Made by a program: the position numbers and the translations under genes. From Schumannella luteola (GTDB taxonomy: Bacteria; Actinomycetota; Actinomycetes; Actinomycetales; Microbacteriaceae), in NCBI RefSeq assembly GCF_013408685.1, contig NZ_JACBZY010000001.1, positions 3,224,001-3,288,000 of the forward strand: 64,000 nucleotides of DNA, in the 5' to 3' direction. Positions 7,367 to 15,903 of the stretch are shown here, piece after piece; position 1 is the first letter of the stretch, and every line of letters begins with the position of its first letter. Below the pieces are notes generated by a model. It was given only the letters and a program-made list of their open reading frames with translations. It was not told the origin of the DNA and did no database searches.

Positions 7367-9664
7367 TCAGCCCTCGGCCGGAGCCTCGGGGCCGTCCGAG
7401 GCGGCGGCGCCGCCCTCGGTGTCGCCGCCCTCAGTCTCCTCGACCACCGGGGCGAGCGAGAGCTTGCCGCGGTCGTCGATCTTGGTGATCTCGACCTGGA
7501 TCTTCTGGCCGACGCCGAGGACGTCCTCGACGTTCTCGACGCGCTTGCCGCCGGCGAGCTTGCGCACCTCGCTGATGTGCAGCAGGCCGTCCTTGCCCGG
7601 GAGCAGCGAGACGAAGGCGCCGAAGGCGGCGATCTTGACGACCGTGCCCAGGTAGCGCTCGCCGATCTCGGGCTGCAGCGGGTTGCCGATCGCGAGGACC
7701 TGCGCGCGGGCCGCCTCGGCCGAGGGGCCGTCGACCGCGCCGATGTAGACGGTGCCGTCCTCCTCGATGGAGATGTCGGCGCCGGTCTCGTCCTGGATCG
7801 CGTTGATCGTCTTGCCCTTGGGGCCGATCAGCTCGCCGATCTTGTCCACCGGGATGTTGACGCTGATCACGCGGGGCGCGGTCGGAGCCATCTCGTCGGG
7901 GGCGTCGATCGCCTGGTTGATGACCGCGAGGATCGCCGTGCGGGCCTCCTTGGCCTGCTTCAGCGCGCCATCCAGCACCGACGACGGGATGCCGTCGAGC
8001 TTGGTGTCGAGCTGGATCGCGGTGACGAACTCGCTCGTTCCGGCGACCTTGAAGTCCATGTCGCCGAGGGCATCCTCGGCGCCCAGGATGTCGGTCAGCG
8101 CCGCGTAGCGGGTCTCGCCGTCGACCTCGTCGGAGACGAGGCCCATCGCGATGCCGGCGACGGGGGCGCGCAGCGGCACACCCGCGTTGAGCAGCGACAG
8201 GGTCGAGGCGCAGACGGAGCCCATCGACGTCGAGCCGTTGGAGCCGAGAGCCTCGGACACCTGGCGGATCGCGTAGGGGAACTCCTCGCGGCTCGGCAGC
8301 ACCGGCACGAGGGCGCGCTCGGCGAGGAAGCCGTGCCCGATCTCGCGACGCTTCGGCGAACCCACGCGGCCGGTCTCACCGGTCGAGTAGGGCGGGAAGT
8401 TGTAGTGGTGCAGGTAGCGCTTCTTGGTGACGGGCGACAGCGAGTCGATCTGCTGCTCCATCTTGAGCATGTTCAGCGTGGTGACGCCCAGGATCTGGGT
8501 CTCGCCGCGCTGGAAGATCGCCGAGCCGTGCACGCGCGGGATGACCTGCACCTCGGCGTCGAGCGCGCGGATGTCGCTCAGGCCGCGGCCGTCGATGCGC
8601 ACGCCGTCCTTGAGGATGCGGCCGCGCACGATCTTCTTGGTGACCGACTTGTAGGCGGCGCTGACCTGGCCATTGGCGTCGGCCGGCAGCTCGCCCGCCT
8701 CGACCTTGGCGGCGACGGTCGCCTTGACGCGGTCCTTGAGGGCGTCGTCGGCGTTCTGACGCTCGAGCTTGTCGGCGATCTGGTAGATGCCGACGAGCTC
8801 GTCGTAGGCCTCGCCCGCGACGACGTCGTAGGTGGCCTGGTCGTAGGCGAGGAAGACCGGGTAGTCCTGGATCTCCTTCGCCGACTGGGCGGCGAGCTCG
8901 GCCTGAGCCTTGACGAGCTGCTTGAGGAAGGGCTTCGAGGCCTCGAGGCCCTGGGCCACGATGGCCTCGTCGGGCTTCGTGGCGCCGGCGCGGATGAGCT
9001 CCCAGCTGCCCTCGGTCGCCTCGGCCTCGACCATCATGATGGCGATGTCCTCGGTGCCGTCGGCGTTGGTGACCAGGCGGCCTGCGACGGTCAGGTCGAA
9101 GACGGCCTCGGCCAGCTGCGAGTGCTTCGGGAAGGCGACCCACTGGTCCGCTCCGCCGTTCGAGCCGGGGATGAGGGCCAGGCGGATGCCGGCGATCGGC
9201 CCGCTGAACGGCAGACCCGAGATCTGGGTCGAGGCCGAGGCGGCGTTGATGGCGAGGGCGTCGTAGAACTCGTCCGGCGCGATGCTGAGCACGGTGATGA
9301 CGATCTGCACCTCGTTGCGCAGGCCGTCGACGAACGACGGGCGCAGCGGCCGGTCGATCAGACGGCAGACGAGGATCGCCTCGGTCGAGGGGCGGCCCTC
9401 GCGGCGGAAGAACGAGCCGGGGATCTTGCCGGCGGCGTACGAGCGCTCTTCGACATCCACCGTCAGCGGGAAGAAGTCGAAGCCCTCGCGGGGGTGCTTG
9501 CCGGCGCTGGTGGCGCTGAGCAGCATGGTGTCCTCGTCGAGGTACGCGGCGACCGCGCCCTGCGACTGCTGGGCCAGACGGCCGGTCTCGAAGCGGACGG
9601 TGCGCTTTCCGAAGCGGCCGTTGTCGAGCACCGCCTCGGCGAACTTGATCTCGGGACCCTCCAT
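7367..9664 (-). CDS. pnp: polyribonucleotide nucleotidyltransferase (PNPase)
   Basis: Phosphorolytic 3'-5' exoribonuclease of RNA turnover, 765 residues. Domain order is RNase PH-like 1, a helical linker, RNase PH-like 2 ([25 protein letters not shown]), a KH domain ([19 protein letters not shown]) and a C-terminal S1 domain ([26 protein letters not shown]). The acidic tail is typical of actinobacterial PNPase. The ATG at 9662-9664 is preceded by AAAGGAGAGA; the longer open frame upstream is leader. A hairpin directly before the ribosome binding site resembles autoregulatory pnp leaders. rpsO is not the immediate upstream gene here. Confidence 0.98.
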   Translation of the reverse strand: MEGPEIKFAEAVLDNGRFGKRTVRFETGRLAQQSQGAVAAYLDEDTMLLSATSAGKHPREGFDFFPLTVDVEERSYAAGKIPGSFFRREGRPSTEAILVCRLIDRPLRPSFVDGLRNEVQIVITVLSIAPDEFYDALAINAASASTQISGLPFSGPIAGIRLALIPGSNGGADQWVAFPKHSQLAEAVFDLTVAGRLVTNADGTEDIAIMMVEAEATEGSWELIRAGATKPDEAIVAQGLEASKPFLKQLVKAQAELAAQSAKEIQDYPVFLAYDQATYDVVAGEAYDELVGIYQIADKLERQNADDALKDRVKATVAAKVEAGELPADANGQVSAAYKSVTKKIVRGRILKDGVRIDGRGLSDIRALDAEVQVIPRVHGSAIFQRGETQILGVTTLNMLKMEQQIDSLSPVTKKRYLHHYNFPPYSTGETGRVGSPKRREIGHGFLAERALVPVLPSREEFPYAIRQVSEALGSNGSTSMGSVCASTLSLLNAGVPLRAPVAGIAMGLVSDEVDGETRYAALTDILGAEDALGDMDFKVAGTSEFVTAIQLDTKLDGIPSSVLDGALKQAKEARTAILAVINQAIDAPDEMAPTAPRVISVNIPVDKIGELIGPKGKTINAIQDETGADISIEEDGTVYIGAVDGPSAEAARAQVLAIGNPLQPEIGERYLGTVVKIAAFGAFVSLLPGKDGLLHISEVRKLAGGKRVENVEDVLGVGQKIQVEITKIDDRGKLSLAPVVEETEGGDTEGGAAASDGPEAPAEG

Positions 9665-9680
9665 GGGTCTCTCCTTTGCT

Positions 9681-9699
9681 TTCCGCGATGCGCGCGGAA
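9681..9699 (-). promoter_or_regulatory. leader hairpin next to the pnp ribosome binding site
   Basis: TTCCGCG (9681-9687) and CGCGGAA (9693-9699) form a 7-bp stem with a 5-nt loop in the pnp 5' leader, ending next to the AAAGGAGAG ribosome binding site. PNPase in enterobacteria controls its own leader through a processed hairpin; whether that applies here is inference. The rest of 9700-9960 shows GGTGACC/GGTCACC-like short repeats but no gene. Confidence 0.45.
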
Positions 9700-9960
9700 T
9701 ACCTCCAGGAGCGTGAGGCGGGAAGAACGCCGGCACGCGCGACAGCGCGTCAGGGCCGGGCGTGGCTCTGGCCAACAGTAGAAGCGCTCCGAGCCTCAGA
9801 TGCTCGGAAGACCACCACCGGTGACCAGCTTCGCGCCGGTCTGCTCCGATTGTGTGATCACCGGACGGTGACCGAGGGAAGACTAGCAGGCGCGGGTTTC
9901 CGGGGCTCGGCGACAGGCCCTAGGGTTATTGCTGACAGCCCCTCACGAATGGATCCGCCC

Positions 9961-10632
9961 ATGCGCCTGCGCCCGCTGCCCATGGCCGTCTCGGCTCTCG
10001 CCTCCGCCGCTCTCGTCGTCACGACGCTGGCGGGATGCTCGTTCAGCGCGAGCGCGAGCCTCACCGTGAGCGGCGAGCAGGTGGCGAAAGCCGCCGCCGA
10101 CGCCCTGGAGACGAAGCTGCCCTCCCGCCCGGAGGTCGACTGCGGCGACGACCAGGTCAAGCTCGTCGACGGCACGGAGGTCGACTGCACCTACGTCGAC
10201 CCGGCGACGAAGAAGACGGTGGATGCGGTCGTCACGATCAGCGACGTGAACGGCACCAAGTACAGCGTGAACGTGAAGTCGGCGGGCGCCCAGGGCGGCA
10301 GCGGCGACGATGACAGCAGCGGCGACGACGCCTCAGCCTCCGACGACGACTCGGGTGCGCCGGGCGACGGCTCGACCCTGCAGGTGACCCCCGCCGAGGT
10401 CGGCGTGGCGGCAGCGGGTTCGCTGGCGAAGCAGTACGGCGAGACCCCGAAGATGGTCTACACCGGCGGCAACGGCGACGACCAGGCCCCGATCTCGATC
10501 TCGGTCGGCACGACCATCAAGTACCTGGTGCAGCTCACCTTGTCGGGCAAGACCGGCATCGGCACGGTCACCATCACCGAGATCACGGGCTCGAACTACA
10601 AGCTCGACGTCAAGGTCGTCGAGAACAAGTAG
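9961..10632 (+). CDS. lipoprotein with duplicated DUF4333-like domain
   Basis: Exported lipoprotein of about 223 residues. The N-terminus MRLRPLPMAV is followed by a hydrophobic segment and the lipobox LAGCS. After the acylated Cys comes a DUF4333-type domain with its Cys pair (VDCGDDQVKLV, VDCTYVDP), a Ser/Asp/Gly-rich linker, then a second copy of the same fold (LQVTPAEVGVAAAGSL to YKLDVKVV) that has lost both cysteines. I prefer the ATG at 9961; one at 9949 adds four residues. The last 18 bp including the stop are tandemly repeated. Function unknown. Confidence 0.85.
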   Translation: MRLRPLPMAVSALASAALVVTTLAGCSFSASASLTVSGEQVAKAAADALETKLPSRPEVDCGDDQVKLVDGTEVDCTYVDPATKKTVDAVVTISDVNGTKYSVNVKSAGAQGGSGDDDSSGDDASASDDDSGAPGDGSTLQVTPAEVGVAAAGSLAKQYGETPKMVYTGGNGDDQAPISISVGTTIKYLVQLTLSGKTGIGTVTITEITGSNYKLDVKVVENK

Positions 10633-10664
10633 GTCGTCGAGAACAAGTAGGTCGTCGAGAACAG
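10615..10664 (+). repeat. 18-bp tandem repeat spanning the lipoprotein stop codon
   Basis: GTCGTCGAGAACAAGTAG occurs at 10615-10632 (last six codons of the lipoprotein with its TAG) and again at 10633-10650, and the first 13 bases recur at 10651. Because the unit is 18 bp, the second TAG is in frame with the first. Confidence 0.95.
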
Positions 10665-10685
10665 GCGGGTCGTCGGCGGCTCGCC

Positions 10686-10743
10686 CGACACGGCCGCGCC
10701 CGATCGAGCGATCTCGTCCCGCTCGATCGGGTTCGGCGGTGTC
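10686..10743. terminator. bidirectional hairpin terminator
   Basis: CCCGATCGAGCG (10699-10710) pairs perfectly with CGCTCGATCGGG (10720-10731) around a 9-nt loop; outer CGACAC/GTGTCG segments (10686-10691, 10738-10743) can extend the structure. It lies between convergent lipoprotein and UDP-glucose dehydrogenase genes. Confidence 0.82.
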
Positions 10744-10751
10744 GTGCGCCG

Positions 10752-12122
10752 TCAGGCGACGAGCGCGCCCACCGGCTGCTCGTGGCGGCCGAGGCCGCGG
10801 TAGTCCCAACCGGCGGCCCGCCAGGCGGCCGGGTCGAGGCAGTTGCGCGCATCCAGCACCAGCCGTGCCGGGGTGGTCGCGGCGAGCGCCGCCGGGTCGA
10901 GCTCGCGGTACTCGCGCCACTCGGTGAGCACCAGCACCGCATCCGCGCCGACGACGGCCTCGTCCGCCGTGTCGACGCACGTGAGCTCGGGGCGGGCGAT
11001 GCGCACCTTCGGCACCGCGTGCGGATCGTGGGCGACGACCTCGGCGCCGAGCAGCGCGAGCTCGGTCGCGACCGAGAGCGCGGGAGAGTCGCGGATGTCG
11101 TCGGAGTCGGGCTTGAAGGCGAGCCCGAGCACCGCGATGCGGCGGCCGCGCAGATCGCCGCCCCCATCGACCGACGTCGCCGCGCCGGGCTGTGAGCTCA
11201 ACGCGGTACGCAGCAGTTCGACCGCGCGGTGCCGCCGCCCGAGGTTGATGCGGTCGGCTTCGCGCAGCAGCGAGCCGATCGCATCCTCGCCGAGCTCCGC
11301 CGCGCGGGCCCCGAAGGCGCGGATGTCCTTCGGCAGGCAGCCTCCGCCGAAGCCCAGACCGGCGCCGAGGAAGCGGCGGCCGATGCGGGCGTCGTGACCG
11401 ATCGCATCCGCGAGCAGGTTCACGTCGGCGCCCGTCGCCGCGCACACGTCTGCGACGGCGTTGATGAACGAGATCTTGAGGGCGAGGAAGGCGTTCGCGC
11501 TGACCTTGACCAGCTCGGCGGTCTCGCGGTCGGCGACGATGCGCGGTACTCCGGTGGCGAGCTGCGGGGCGTAGACCTCATCGAGCAGCACACGGGCGCG
11601 CTCGGCCGACTCCGGCTCGTCGCCGACGCCGTAGACGAGGCGATCGGGGCGCAGGGTGTCGTCGATCGCGTGCCCCTCGCGCAGGAACTCGGGGTTCCAG
11701 ACGAGCTCGGCGCGGCCCGCGAGCAGCGGAGCGAGACGGCGTGCGGTGCCGACGGGCACCGTCGACTTGCCGACGACGAGCGCACCGGGAGCGAGGTGCG
11801 GGGCGAGCGAGCGCAGCGCCGCCTCGACGTAGCCGAGGTCCGCCTCGTCGCCGCCGAGCCGCTGCGGGGTGTTGACGGCGACGAAGTGCACCTGCGCCGT
11901 GGCGGCGTCGGCGATCTCGGTGCTGAAGCGCAGGCGGCCCGCGCTCATCCCCTCGCTCAGCAGCTGCTCGAGGCCGGGCTCGTGGAAGGGCACGCGCCCC
12001 TCGCGCAGCGCGCCGAGGCGCACCGGGTCGACGTCGATGCCGATCACGTCGTGGCCCTGCGAGGCCATGGCGGCGGCGTGCACCGCGCCGAGGTAGCCGC
12101 AGCCGATGACGGAGATGCGCAT
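10752..12122 (-). CDS. UDP-glucose 6-dehydrogenase
   Basis: NAD+-dependent four-electron oxidation of UDP-glucose to UDP-glucuronate, a precursor for envelope polysaccharide. 456 residues: Rossmann motif ISVIGCGYLGAVHAA at the N-terminus, the central domain with GKSTVPVGT and NPEFLREG, the catalytic Cys in GFGGGCLPKDI, and a C-terminal nucleotide-binding domain (VLGLAFKPDSDDIRDSP). The ATG at 12120-12122 has GAAAGG upstream; the longer frame continues into the upstream gene. It follows the glycosyltransferase-SGNH gene by 70 nt on the same strand and may share its transcript. Related UDP-mannose dehydrogenases cannot be wholly excluded. Confidence 0.93.
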   Translation of the reverse strand: MRISVIGCGYLGAVHAAAMASQGHDVIGIDVDPVRLGALREGRVPFHEPGLEQLLSEGMSAGRLRFSTEIADAATAQVHFVAVNTPQRLGGDEADLGYVEAALRSLAPHLAPGALVVGKSTVPVGTARRLAPLLAGRAELVWNPEFLREGHAIDDTLRPDRLVYGVGDEPESAERARVLLDEVYAPQLATGVPRIVADRETAELVKVSANAFLALKISFINAVADVCAATGADVNLLADAIGHDARIGRRFLGAGLGFGGGCLPKDIRAFGARAAELGEDAIGSLLREADRINLGRRHRAVELLRTALSSQPGAATSVDGGGDLRGRRIAVLGLAFKPDSDDIRDSPALSVATELALLGAEVVAHDPHAVPKVRIARPELTCVDTADEAVVGADAVLVLTEWREYRELDPAALAATTPARLVLDARNCLDPAAWRAAGWDYRGLGRHEQPVGALVA

Positions 12123-12192
12123 GGGGTGCCTTTCGAGAGCGTGTCGGTGGGGTGTCGAGTCGCTGGTCGGCGGATCGCTGGTCGGTCGAGCG

Positions 12193-14190
12193 TCAGTCGG
12201 GGATCTCTGAGGCACCGCTCGCGGTGAGCTGCACCGCCTCGGCGTGCTTGGCGACGAGGCCGTCGCCGGCGCGGCGGCCGCGCACACGACGCCCCGCCCA
12301 CGGCGCCGCGTGCTGCAGCAGCCAGCGCGCGGTCGGCAGGCGCTCCCCCGGCGCGTCGGCGTCGGCGCCGACGTGCACCGCCGCGTCCAGGGCCTCGAAC
12401 TGCTCGGCTCCGGGGATGCCGAGGGCGGCCGCAGCGCGGTAGCAGAGGGTGCGGTGCCCGATGGAGCTGAGGTGCACGCGGTCGGCGGCCCAATCACCCG
12501 CATCGGCGAAGGCGCCCGTGCTCGCCACGTCGAGGAACCGCGCGCCGGCCGCCTCGCACTGCAGCGCGAGCTCACGGTTGAAGCGGCGGAACCGGGTGCG
12601 CAGCGGCCCGAGCCCGCGGTACGGCGGGGCGAAGACACCGACGACGAGCACGTCGGCGCCGGTGTCGCGCAGGTCGCGGATGCCGGCCCCGAGTCGCCGG
12701 GCCAAGGCGATCGGGTCGGCGCCGAGCCGCACCAGGTCGTTCGCCCCGACGAGCACGCTCACCAGGTCGGGCTCGAGGGCGATCGCGCGCGGGATCTGCT
12801 CGTCGATGACCTCCTGGATGCGCTTGCTGCGCACGGCGAGGTTGGCGTAGTCGAGCGTGCGCACGCCGGGTGCGGTCGACGACGTCGCGTGATCGCCGCT
12901 CGCGAGCAGCGAGGCGAGGCGGTCGGCCCAGCCGCGCCACTGCCCGGCAGCCTGGCGCGACGCGTCGCAGAGTCCCTCGGTGAGCGAGTCGCCGAGGGCG
13001 ACGTAGCGAGCCCACCGCCGGTTCGGCACCCGGCTCGGCACGACCGCGCCGCGCTGCTCGCGCACGTCGTCGTAGTGCTCGAGCAGCTCGTCGCCGAGGC
13101 GCTCCCAGGTGCGGGCCGCGACCGAGGCGCGCGCCGCATCCGCGAAGGCCCGCCGCTTGGCGGCGTCGCCGGTCAGGTCGGCGACGCGCACGCGCAGGTC
13201 GCCGAGGTCGCCCGGCTTGTAGAGCCAGCCGGTGCGACTGGACTGCACCAGGTCGAGCGGCCCGCCGCGTCCGGTCGCGACGACCGGCACCCCGCTGGCG
13301 AGCGCCTCCTGCACCGTCTGGCAGAAGGTCTCGTGCTCGCCCGGGTGCACGAAGACGTCGAAGGAGGCGACCGTGCGCGCGAGGTCGTCACCCGAGCGGA
13401 ATCCCAGGAACACCGCCTCGGGCAGGGCCCTCTCCAGCAGCGCGCGGCTCGGGCCGTCGCCGACGATCACGAGGCGGATGCCCGGCATCCCCTGCAGAGC
13501 CGCCAGATCCTCGACCTGTTTCTCGGGCGCGAGTCGGCCGACGTAGCCGACGAGCAGCTCGCCGTCCGGTGCGAGCTCGCGCCGCAGTCGCTCGTCACGC
13601 CGATGCGGGGCGAAGAGCTCGCCGTCGACGCCGCGCGCCCACAGCTTCACGCGCTCGACGCCGAGCGCCTCGAGTCCGGCGATCGCCGCCGATGAGGGGG
13701 CGAGCGTCAGGTCGGCGGCGTTGTGCAGTTTCGCGAGGTGCCGTTCGAGCAGACCCTCGGTCGCCGGCAAGCCGTACTTGGCGGCGTAGCCGGGGATGTC
13801 GGTCTGGTAGATCGCGACGCTCGGCACGCCGAGGGCCTCGGCGGCGCGCAGCCCCTGCCAGCCGAGCACGAAGGGCGCCGCGAGATGCAGCACGTCGGGC
13901 TTGAAGTCGGCGAGCGCCGCCGTCAGCGTGCGCGTCGCGGCCAGGGCGACCCGCACCTCCGGGTAGCCCGGCCACGGCAGCGAGCGGTAGCCGGTGAAGC
14001 CGGCGCCGTGCAGGCGACCGGTCTCGAGCGGCGTGCGCCCCGGACCCGGGGCGAGCACGAGCGCCTCATGGCCTCGTGCCTCGAGGTGCTTCAGCACCCG
14101 CAGCATCGAATTGGTGACCCCGTTCATCTGGGGCAGGAACGATTCGGCGACCAGCGCGACCCTCACGGCTCCCAGAGTCGCGGACGACAC
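12193..14190 (-). CDS. GT4 glycosyltransferase fused to SGNH hydrolase
   Basis: One uninterrupted 665-residue frame. Residues ~9-375 are a GT-B, family 4 glycosyltransferase of the mannosyltransferase MgtA/PimB type: ESFLPQMNGVTNS at the N-terminus, GYVGRLAPEKQV, and the E-x7-E pair Glu287/Glu295. Residues ~395-595 are an SGNH/GDSL hydrolase: GDS at 400-402 (nucleophile Ser402), GAND at 482-485, and Asp570/His573 in ADRVHLSS. The linker is only ~20 residues. The start is GTG at 14188-14190; a GTG eight codons later (MRVALVAES) is an alternative. Likely role: envelope glycolipid or polysaccharide synthesis with deacylation (inference). Confidence 0.88.
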   Translation of the reverse strand: MSSATLGAVRVALVAESFLPQMNGVTNSMLRVLKHLEARGHEALVLAPGPGRTPLETGRLHGAGFTGYRSLPWPGYPEVRVALAATRTLTAALADFKPDVLHLAAPFVLGWQGLRAAEALGVPSVAIYQTDIPGYAAKYGLPATEGLLERHLAKLHNAADLTLAPSSAAIAGLEALGVERVKLWARGVDGELFAPHRRDERLRRELAPDGELLVGYVGRLAPEKQVEDLAALQGMPGIRLVIVGDGPSRALLERALPEAVFLGFRSGDDLARTVASFDVFVHPGEHETFCQTVQEALASGVPVVATGRGGPLDLVQSSRTGWLYKPGDLGDLRVRVADLTGDAAKRRAFADAARASVAARTWERLGDELLEHYDDVREQRGAVVPSRVPNRRWARYVALGDSLTEGLCDASRQAAGQWRGWADRLASLLASGDHATSSTAPGVRTLDYANLAVRSKRIQEVIDEQIPRAIALEPDLVSVLVGANDLVRLGADPIALARRLGAGIRDLRDTGADVLVVGVFAPPYRGLGPLRTRFRRFNRELALQCEAAGARFLDVASTGAFADAGDWAADRVHLSSIGHRTLCYRAAAALGIPGAEQFEALDAAVHVGADADAPGERLPTARWLLQHAAPWAGRRVRGRRAGDGLVAKHAEAVQLTASGASEIPD

Positions 14191-14386
14191 GCGATGCCCA
14201 TGACCGATCGGGGCGCGATCACCCAGGCTTCGCCTGATGGATGCCGTCGTGACCCCGGCGCGACCCCGCGCGGTCGCCGGATGCGGGCCAACCGGGCGCT
14301 CCGCCCCGGAACGACGGGCGAGTCGGGGGCGCGCGGCGGCGCCCGCGCGTCATCCGCCGTTCACCCGGTCAGGCGACGCTGAGCGC

Positions 14387-15001
14387 GTGAGCGAGGCGTG
14401 GATGACCGAGCTGGCCGCGTCGCCCTGGCTGCTGCCGGCGCTGTTCGCGCTCGTGATCGCCGACGCCTTCGTGGTCGTGCTGCCGAGCGAGACGCTCGTC
14501 GTGGCGCTCGGCTCGCTCGCAGCGTCCACCGGGTCGCCCTCGTTGTGGGCCGTCATCCCCGTCGCCGCGCTCGGCGCGGTGATCGGCGACAGCGCGCTGT
14601 TCTGGCTGGGGCGCCGCGTCGGGCTCGACCGCTGGAGCTGGATGCGGCGCGGCCGCATCCGCTCGGCCCTCGACCGCACGCGCGCGACCGTGACGAGGCG
14701 GCCGGCGGTACTCGTATTCACGGCCCGCTACATCCCCTTCGCCCGCATCGCCGTCAACCTCACGGCCGGGGCGTCGGGCCTCGCCTACCGACGCTTCCTG
14801 CCGCTCTCGATCGCGGCCGGCGTCGGCTGGGCCTTCTACAACGTCGGCATCGGCGCGGCCTTCGGGGCGCTGCTGCGCGATCAGCCGCTGCTCGCGGTCG
14901 GGTGCTCGGTCGTCGTCGCGATCATCGTCGGGGTCACGATCGACGCGATCGTGTCGCGCTGGAGTCGGCGACGGGATGCGACGGGGACTGCGCCCCGCTG
15001 A
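14387..15001 (+). CDS. DedA family membrane protein
   Basis: About 204 residues, multi-pass. Features of the DedA/SNARE-associated family are the N-terminal amphipathic and re-entrant region, GAVIGDSALFWLGRRVG, and the signature ARYIPFARIAVNLTAGASGLAYRRF with the membrane-embedded arginines. Family members act in undecaprenyl-phosphate or phospholipid recycling and membrane homeostasis; the precise role here is not established. The start is GTG at 14387 or ATG at 14402, neither with a strong ribosome binding site. It is divergent from the GT4-SGNH gene and is followed by a perfect 16-bp hairpin. Confidence 0.88.
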   Translation: MSEAWMTELAASPWLLPALFALVIADAFVVVLPSETLVVALGSLAASTGSPSLWAVIPVAALGAVIGDSALFWLGRRVGLDRWSWMRRGRIRSALDRTRATVTRRPAVLVFTARYIPFARIAVNLTAGASGLAYRRFLPLSIAAGVGWAFYNVGIGAAFGALLRDQPLLAVGCSVVVAIIVGVTIDAIVSRWSRRRDATGTAPR

Positions 15002-15101
15002 CCCCCGAAGACGGGCTCATCCGCCGCGAGGGCGGCGTCGAATCACTGGTGATCCGACGGCAACCCGATGGCCATCGGCTCCTGCGCGGAGGGGCGCAGA
15101 T

Positions 15102-15144
15102 CCTGGATGCGACACCGCGTTCCCCTGTCGGTGTCGCATCCAGG
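15102..15144. terminator. bidirectional hairpin terminator
   Basis: A perfect 16-bp inverted repeat (CCTGGATGCGACACCG at 15102-15117 and its reverse complement at 15129-15144) with an 11-nt loop, between the convergent DedA and FMN reductase genes. Confidence 0.88.
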
Positions 15145-15195
15145 GTGCGGGCTCGCGGCTGTCCGAGCCTCGTCGGCGATCTCCGGCGTCCGCGC

Positions 15196-15813
15196 TCAGG
15201 CGCGACGCGTCGCCGTGCTCGCGCCGCTCGGGTCGAAGCCGAGCGGCACCGCCAGCGGGTCGACGGGCGCGACGCGGCGCGAGCGGCGCACGGCCTCGGC
15301 CAGATCGGCGCCGGCGCGGTCGATGCGCTCGCCGAGCACGTCGTCACCGCCCCAGTCGCCCGAGGCCGCGTAGACGGCGGTGGGCACCGCATCCGCTCGC
15401 AGGTAGGCGAACAGCGGGCGCAGGGCGTAGTCGATCGCGAGCGAGTGGCGCTCGGTGCCGCCGGTCGCGCCGAGCAGCACCGGCATGCGGCGCAGCGACT
15501 CGGGGTCGAGCACGTCGATGAACGACTTGAACAGGCCGCTGTAACTGGTCGTGAAGATCGGCGTGATGGCGATGACGCCGTCGGCCGCCGTGAGCCGGTC
15601 GATCTCGGCCTGCAGTTTCGCGCTGGCGAAGCCGGTCACGAGGTTGTTGGTCACGTCGGTCGCCAGGTCGCGCAGCTCGATCACGTGGATGTCGACGCTC
15701 TCGCCGTCGAGGGCGAGTTCGCGCGCGGTCGCCTCGGCGAGGCGGTCGGCGAGCAGGCGGGTCGACGAGGGCTGCGAGAGTCCGGCGGAGACGACGGCGA
15801 TCGAGCGGGACAT
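15196..15813 (-). CDS. NAD(P)H-dependent FMN reductase (CE1759-like)
   Basis: A flavodoxin-like reductase of 205 residues. SIAVVSAGLSQPSSTRLLAD forms the phosphate-binding loop for FMN, followed by VIAITPIFTTSYSGLFKSF and LLGATGGTERHS, the usual order for NADPH-dependent FMN reductases that supply reduced flavin. The ATG at 15811-15813 is preceded by GAAAGGAAG, so I prefer it to an upstream in-frame start seven codons earlier. It is on the same strand as the downstream side of the symporter gene, 90 nt away. The partner enzyme is not evident. Confidence 0.88.
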   Translation of the reverse strand: MSRSIAVVSAGLSQPSSTRLLADRLAEATARELALDGESVDIHVIELRDLATDVTNNLVTGFASAKLQAEIDRLTAADGVIAITPIFTTSYSGLFKSFIDVLDPESLRRMPVLLGATGGTERHSLAIDYALRPLFAYLRADAVPTAVYAASGDWGGDDVLGERIDRAGADLAEAVRRSRRVAPVDPLAVPLGFDPSGASTATRRA

Positions 15814-15903
15814 GGCTGGCTTCCTTTCGGGCACTCCCCGCCACGACGACGGAAGGAGGTCGATGCGTTTGCATCGACCTCCTCAACCGTCACTCCCGCG
15901 CCG

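Noticed and set aside
7577-9781. 734-codon plus-strand frame
   Set aside because: Antisense shadow of pnp.
10686-10743. Operator for the UDP-glucose dehydrogenase gene
   Set aside because: The inverted repeat lies beyond the 3' ends of two convergent genes, so a terminator explains it better.
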